From Promethearchaeia archaeon (lineage in GTDB: Archaea; Asgardarchaeota; Lokiarchaeia; Sigyniarchaeales; SOKP01): a DNA stretch of 9,880 bases. A program made the position numbers and the translations under genes. The notes beneath the pieces were generated by a model that did not search any database, was not told the DNA's origin, and saw only the letters and a list, made by a program, of their open reading frames with translations. The stretch spans positions 1 through 9,880 of the forward strand of contig JAHQWY010000110.1 of assembly GCA_029856445.1 (NCBI GenBank), given 5' to 3'. Shown piece after piece: positions 6,776-9,880 of this stretch (position 1 is the stretch's first letter; each line of letters starts with the position of its first letter).

Positions 6776-8560
6776 ATGCAAAAGAAAGATATACGGTATT
6801 GGGATAAAAATTGGCCTGAAGTAGTGCCAAAACATATTGATTACGACGAAATTCCTTTAGGAGAACTTCTGAAAAGATCAGCTAACAAATATTCTGATTC
6901 TCAAGTGATTTTCTTTGAAGGATTTCGAATGACCTATAAAGAGTTGGATACATTAGTAGATCAGTTTGCCACTGGTCTTTCTCTTATAGGTGTTCAAAAG
7001 GGTGATGTTGTTGCTATTGATTTACCAAATGTTCCTCAATATGTAATAGCCCACTGGGCAATTCTTAGAATTGGTGCTGTATCCAATCCTATTCTCCCTG
7101 TTAATCGTTATGTAGAAATTGTTCACCAAGTAAATGACTCAAAAGCTAATACATTGATAATTTTAGATTTTCTCTTTAAAGAATATCTGCTTGGGCAAGA
7201 TCTCACAAAGATGCCTACCTTAAAGAATGTGATATTAACTTCTACTGCTGAATATTTACCAAAACTTAAAGCTAAATTAGGAGTGGCTCTTGGTATAGTC
7301 CCAAGAATGAAAAATTGGCCAAAAAAAATTGGGGATGTTGAATTCCATGAATTTCAAGGAATATTGAATATTGGGATACCAATAAATGTTCCCGAAGCAA
7401 AGATCAATATCAAAGAAGATCCCGCAATTTTAATATACACAGGTGGTACAACGGGGGTGCCTAAAGGAGTAATGACTTCTCATTATAATATGATTACAAA
7501 TACCCAACAAATTATCACTTGGGCATCAACTCAGTTGCCAGAAATGGAAGAAGTTAAAGGAAAGGGAGGTATGTTATTAGTTGTACCTCTTGCTCACGCT
7601 TTTGGTAACATTGGAATGACTGTGTCTATAGTTGAAGGGTGGAAACTCATATTACTTCCACGCCCTCCAGAGAAAATTTCAAAGGTTCTGGATATAATAA
7701 TGAAAGAAAAGGCGACCTATATGCCTGCGGTCCCAACTTTATTCATTAAAATTAATCAAGATCCTAATTCTGCTAAATATAAAGATAAACTTACTTCACT
7801 TATTGCCTGTGTTAGTGGGGCTTCAGCACTACCTCTAGAGGTGAAAAATGAATTTGAAGAGATTACTAGTGCTGTCATTGTTGAAGGTTACGGGATGTCG
7901 GAGTGTTCTCCTATTTTAACTATAAACCCCTTTATTAGTTCTCTTCAAAAAATAGGAACTGTTGGTTTCCCATTATCTGATACTTTAATAAAGATCGTGG
8001 ATGCTGAAGAAGGGAAAGTTTTGAAACCACAGTGCCCGAATGATGATTGTAAAAATTGTGGTGAAGATGAGCAACAGTATATCGGAGAAATCTGTGGAAC
8101 CGGACCACAAGTAATGTTGGGATATTTAGGAAGAAAAGAAGATACTCAATATGCTTTAAGAAAAGATTCTCAAGAAAGGATTTGGTACTATACTGCAGAT
8201 ATTGGGTGTATAGATAATCAAGGATACCTTCATATAAAAGATAGAAAGCGAGATATGATAAAACGAAAAGGTCATGCTGTTTTTCCAGCAGAAGTAGAAG
8301 ATTTAATATACATGCATGAAGCGGTGAATGAAGTTGGAGTAATTGGAATTCCCGATCCAGAAATAGGTGAAGAAATAAAAGCATTTATCTCATTAAAACC
8401 TGAATTCCAAGGAAGGGTTACTCAAGAACAATTAATGAAATGGTGTCAAACAAATATAAGTCCATACAAATATCCAAGAATGATTGAAATTGTCCCTGAG
8501 TTACCTAAAAACGTAATTGGTAAGATTCTTAGACGAGAATTACGAAAAAGCGATGAATAA
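6776..8560 (+). CDS. Long/medium-chain acyl-CoA ligase (AMP-forming) with cysteine-rich insert
   Basis: This 594-residue adenylate-forming enzyme activates a carboxylic acid with ATP to an acyl-adenylate and transfers it to CoA. Motifs in order: the phosphate loop YTGGTTGVPKG (221-231), EGYGMSECSP (370-379, A5), YYTADIG (471-477, with the ribose-binding Asp475), KDRKRDMIKRKG (488-499, hinge) and PKNVIGKILRREL (577-589), with catalytic Lys583. Length and N-terminus (WPEVVPKHIDYDEIPL) fit fatty-acyl-CoA synthetases. Chain length of the substrate is not visible. Between A5 and A7 it carries an insert containing Cys420, Cys425 and Cys428 (CPNDDCKNCG), with Cys440 nearby, which could bind a metal. 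An in-frame TGA three codons upstream bounds the start, and no Shine-Dalgarno is seen. A hairpin at the 3' end probably terminates it. Use in fatty-acid degradation or in lipid or amino-acid-derived acid activation is open. Confidence 0.92.
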   Translation: MQKKDIRYWDKNWPEVVPKHIDYDEIPLGELLKRSANKYSDSQVIFFEGFRMTYKELDTLVDQFATGLSLIGVQKGDVVAIDLPNVPQYVIAHWAILRIGAVSNPILPVNRYVEIVHQVNDSKANTLIILDFLFKEYLLGQDLTKMPTLKNVILTSTAEYLPKLKAKLGVALGIVPRMKNWPKKIGDVEFHEFQGILNIGIPINVPEAKINIKEDPAILIYTGGTTGVPKGVMTSHYNMITNTQQIITWASTQLPEMEEVKGKGGMLLVVPLAHAFGNIGMTVSIVEGWKLILLPRPPEKISKVLDIIMKEKATYMPAVPTLFIKINQDPNSAKYKDKLTSLIACVSGASALPLEVKNEFEEITSAVIVEGYGMSECSPILTINPFISSLQKIGTVGFPLSDTLIKIVDAEEGKVLKPQCPNDDCKNCGEDEQQYIGEICGTGPQVMLGYLGRKEDTQYALRKDSQERIWYYTADIGCIDNQGYLHIKDRKRDMIKRKGHAVFPAEVEDLIYMHEAVNEVGVIGIPDPEIGEEIKAFISLKPEFQGRVTQEQLMKWCQTNISPYKYPRMIEIVPELPKNVIGKILRRELRKSDE

Positions 8561-8580
8561 CGCTTTTTTTTCTTTTTTTT
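8545..8580 (+). terminator. Intrinsic terminator overlapping the end of the ligase gene
   Basis: AAAAAGCG (8545-8552) and CGCTTTTT (8561-8568) form a perfect 8-bp stem with an 8-nt loop that contains the stop codon. A T-run with one C extends to 8580. The left arm lies inside the last codons of the acyl-CoA ligase gene. It is the best hairpin terminator in the window. Confidence 0.65.
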
Positions 8581-8629
8581 CTTATAGTCTTAATAAAAAA
8601 ATTTGAGAGAGAACTAATAAGAAATCTTA

Positions 8630-8641
8630 ATAAAAAAGAGA
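8630..8641 (-). terminator. T-rich terminator after the coiled-coil gene
   Basis: On the minus strand, about 20 bp after the stop, the sequence reads CTCTTTTTTATT, suitable as an archaeal U-tract terminator. More T-runs follow in the 96-bp gap shared with the convergent ligase gene. No hairpin is evident. Confidence 0.35.
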
Positions 8642-8656
8642 ATAGAAATAAAATAA

Positions 8657-9301
8657 TTAAAACTTGTGACCACATTTTTTACATACATTAATCTTAGCAT
8701 ACATAGGAGAATGGCCGATATACCCTAATACTCTAGATTTATCTTCTTCAGTTTTAATATCTTTTCCTACAGCACCACAATTCTTACAAATTAATCTATC
8801 CTCACTTGAATATTCTGTTGGAGCTGCTGGTTTTAATTCTGTTAATTCTTCCTCGATCTTATCTAATTTTGATTTTTGTTCTTCAAATAACGTTTCTTTT
8901 TCAGAAAGCAATTTTGTAAGCTCATCTATCTTAGAATCTTTTTCAGAAAGTGATCTGGTAAATTCTTCTATTTTAGAGTCTTTTTCAGATAGAGAATTAT
9001 TTAATTCTTCATTTTTTTTAGACAAATCTTCAATTTGAGGTTTTAGATTATTCACTTCATTAGTTAGATTATCATTTAATGTGGTTAGTTCTTTAAGTTG
9101 ACTATTTAAATCTGAGATCTTACTTTTTTCTTGTTCCAGTTCTGATGTTAAATTAGGAAATTTTTCTTCTAACTTCTTAATTTCTTCATCTTTTTTAGTA
9201 AGTGTTACTTTAAGGTCATAAATTTCAGCTTCATATTCCTCAATTTTATGCTGTAATCCTTTTACAATTTTATCATCTAAACTTTCAGTTAGATCTTTCA
9301 T
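8657..9301 (-). CDS. Coiled-coil protein with C-terminal zinc ribbon
   Basis: The 214 residues form two parts. Residues about 12-156 are a long Glu/Lys/Leu-rich coiled coil with no membrane segment. Inside it residues 103-144 are three 14-residue repeats: SLSEKDSKIEEFTR, SLSEKDSKIDELTK and the diverged LLSEKETLFEEQKS. After a short Pro/Ala hinge (KPAAPTEYSS), residues 170-214 are a zinc ribbon: CKNCG (172-176) and CKKCGHKF (207-214), with 31 residues between the CxxC pairs. Such a layout suggests an oligomerising or reaching stalk with a zinc-bound end that contacts protein or nucleic acid. I cannot assign a function. The ATG at 9301 lacks a close Shine-Dalgarno. GAGGTG lies 23 nt upstream and is better placed for an in-frame ATT (9316-9314), which would add five residues. 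It stands alone, convergent with the ligase gene and divergent from the thiolase gene. Confidence 0.82.
   Translation of the reverse strand: MKDLTESLDDKIVKGLQHKIEEYEAEIYDLKVTLTKKDEEIKKLEEKFPNLTSELEQEKSKISDLNSQLKELTTLNDNLTNEVNNLKPQIEDLSKKNEELNNSLSEKDSKIEEFTRSLSEKDSKIDELTKLLSEKETLFEEQKSKLDKIEEELTELKPAAPTEYSSEDRLICKNCGAVGKDIKTEEDKSRVLGYIGHSPMYAKINVCKKCGHKF
8870..8995 (-). repeat. Three 42-bp in-frame repeats within the coiled-coil gene
   Basis: The DNA encodes three 14-residue units (residues 103-144), two heptads each. The first two differ at only three residues in the protein (E/D, F/L, R/K) and the third is more diverged. The unit length keeps both reading frame and heptad register. Confidence 0.75.
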
Positions 9302-9366
9302 TTCATCTTGAGAAATTAAAATGGCACCTCTTTTTCATTTCTTTTTAATTAATTGTTAATTATACT

Positions 9367-9376
9367 ATAATAAATA
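9367..9376 (-). promoter_or_regulatory. TATA-like box of the coiled-coil gene
   Basis: On the minus strand TTTATTATAG, with a second TATAAT-like run just downstream, lies about 70 bp before the ATG at 9301. Initiation near 9345 would give a leader of about 45 nt that includes GAGGTG. That makes this gene, like alba, a leadered one. Confidence 0.3.
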
Positions 9377-9644
9377 AGTGGTATTTGCTAAAATTTTATT
9401 TTAACAATTTTCTATAAAAACCTACAAAAATTTTATAATAGAATTTATATTTAAGCTTTATTTTTATGATATCTTATGCTTTAAATAGAAAATCATATTG
9501 AAACGAAATAATTTAAATCAGTTTTCATGAGGTAGCTTGTTCATTCCATCGAATTAAAAATATAGAAAGTATTAATTTTGAAAATCTCCTATTTTTAATA
9601 AAAATTAGTTAATTTTAATTATTAATCAATGCAATAGTATAATC

Positions 9645-9653
9645 ATATTTAAT
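9645..9653 (+). promoter_or_regulatory. TATA-like box of the thiolase gene
   Basis: ATATTTAAT is centred about 26 bp before the ATG at 9675, the spacing expected for a leaderless mRNA. A second candidate, AGTATAATC, lies about 10 bp further upstream. Confidence 0.35.
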
Positions 9654-9674
9654 CTAAAAATAGTGAGAATCACA

Positions 9675-9880
9675 ATGACAAAAAGAGTAGCGATAATCGG
9701 CATTGGTATCACACCTTTTAAAGCAAGATATTTAGACAAAACATATTTTGAACTAGCCTACGATGCTACAAAACTAGCACTAGAAGATGCAAATAAAAAC
9801 GGAGCGGGAATAAATCATAATGATCTCCAATCTACGGTCTATGGTATATACAACGAGCTTTTTGAAAGACAATTTATGCC
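9675..9880 (+). CDS. Thiolase / acetyl-CoA acetyltransferase, N-terminal part only
   Basis: The first 68 codons are visible before the right edge cuts the gene. The protein begins MTKRVAIIGIGITPF, followed by YFELAYDATKLALEDAN. This is the N-terminal strand and helix of archaeal thiolases of the SCP-x/acetyl-CoA C-acetyltransferase type (typically VAIIGVGMTKFG then ELAxEAxxxALxDA). Such enzymes condense or cleave acyl-CoA thioesters; in archaea many sit beside an OB-fold DUF35 protein and HMG-CoA synthase in the mevalonate route. The catalytic cysteine, expected about 20 residues beyond the edge, is not in view, so activity cannot be judged. ATG is chosen; an in-frame GTG four codons upstream is possible but less likely. 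The TATA-like spacing suggests a leaderless mRNA. Confidence 0.82.
   Translation, partial: MTKRVAIIGIGITPFKARYLDKTYFELAYDATKLALEDANKNGAGINHNDLQSTVYGIYNELFERQFM

Larger units (their letters stand above)
9302..9674. other. 373-bp AT-rich divergent intergenic region
   Basis: This separates the divergent coiled-coil and thiolase genes. Its left end holds the leader of the coiled-coil gene with a GAGGTG ribosome-binding-like site (9325-9330) and a TATA-like stretch, minus strand TTTATTATAG near 9367-9376. Its right end holds the thiolase promoter. Between about 9380 and 9630 I see no supported ORF, RNA gene or repeat. Confidence 0.55.

Noticed and set aside
7935..8384. Open frame of 149 codons on the minus strand
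   Set aside because: It is antisense to the C-terminal motifs of the acyl-CoA ligase; its Leu/His/Phe-rich composition is what the complement of that coding sequence yields.
9380..9630. Possible RNA gene in the gap before the thiolase
   Set aside because: The stretch is uniformly AT-rich with no GC-rich stem, tRNA-like box or long inverted repeat that I could find.

Overview
The window looks like a piece of a low-GC archaeal chromosome, most likely an Asgard (Lokiarchaeia-like) lineage. The domain call rests on an Alba chromatin protein, on AT-rich TATA-like boxes placed about 25-35 bp before several start codons, on mostly leaderless-looking gene starts and on an archaeal-type thiolase. The finer placement is an impression from AT-rich, Lys/Asn/Ile-rich proteins and a coiled-coil zinc-ribbon protein. 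No rRNA, tRNA, CRISPR array or mobile element was seen.

Region 1 (1-2856, minus strand) holds two tandem amidase-signature hydrolases that are clearly paralogues. The upstream copy is complete. The downstream copy runs off the left edge about 40 codons short of its expected end. Region 2 (3052-3357, plus) is a small CooT-family protein (start Met-Cys, Ni-binding type) with an unusual C-terminal tail. Region 3 (3461-3742, minus) is Alba, with a TTG start and a strong ribosome binding site, convergent with the CooT-like gene.

Region 4 (4098-8560, plus) has three genes in a row: a 694-residue adenine DNA methyltransferase fused to a single type-I specificity (HsdS-like) half, with no nuclease gene beside it; a GNAT acetyltransferase of the YpeA type; and an acyl-CoA ligase with an extra cysteine-rich insert. 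Each has a TATA-like box at leaderless spacing, so they look like separate transcription units rather than one tight operon. Region 5 (8657-9301, minus) is a coiled-coil protein with 14-residue internal repeats and a C-terminal four-cysteine zinc ribbon. Region 6 (9675 to the right edge, plus) is the start of a thiolase.

Functionally, the amidases, acyl-CoA ligase and thiolase would fit amide/acyl and CoA-thioester metabolism, but they are on different strands and promoters and the link is only suggestive. The most interesting items are the solitary methylase-specificity fusion, the cysteine insert in the ligase, the extended CooT-like protein and the repeat-built zinc-ribbon coiled coil. I did not find a clear multi-gene system that I could call new.
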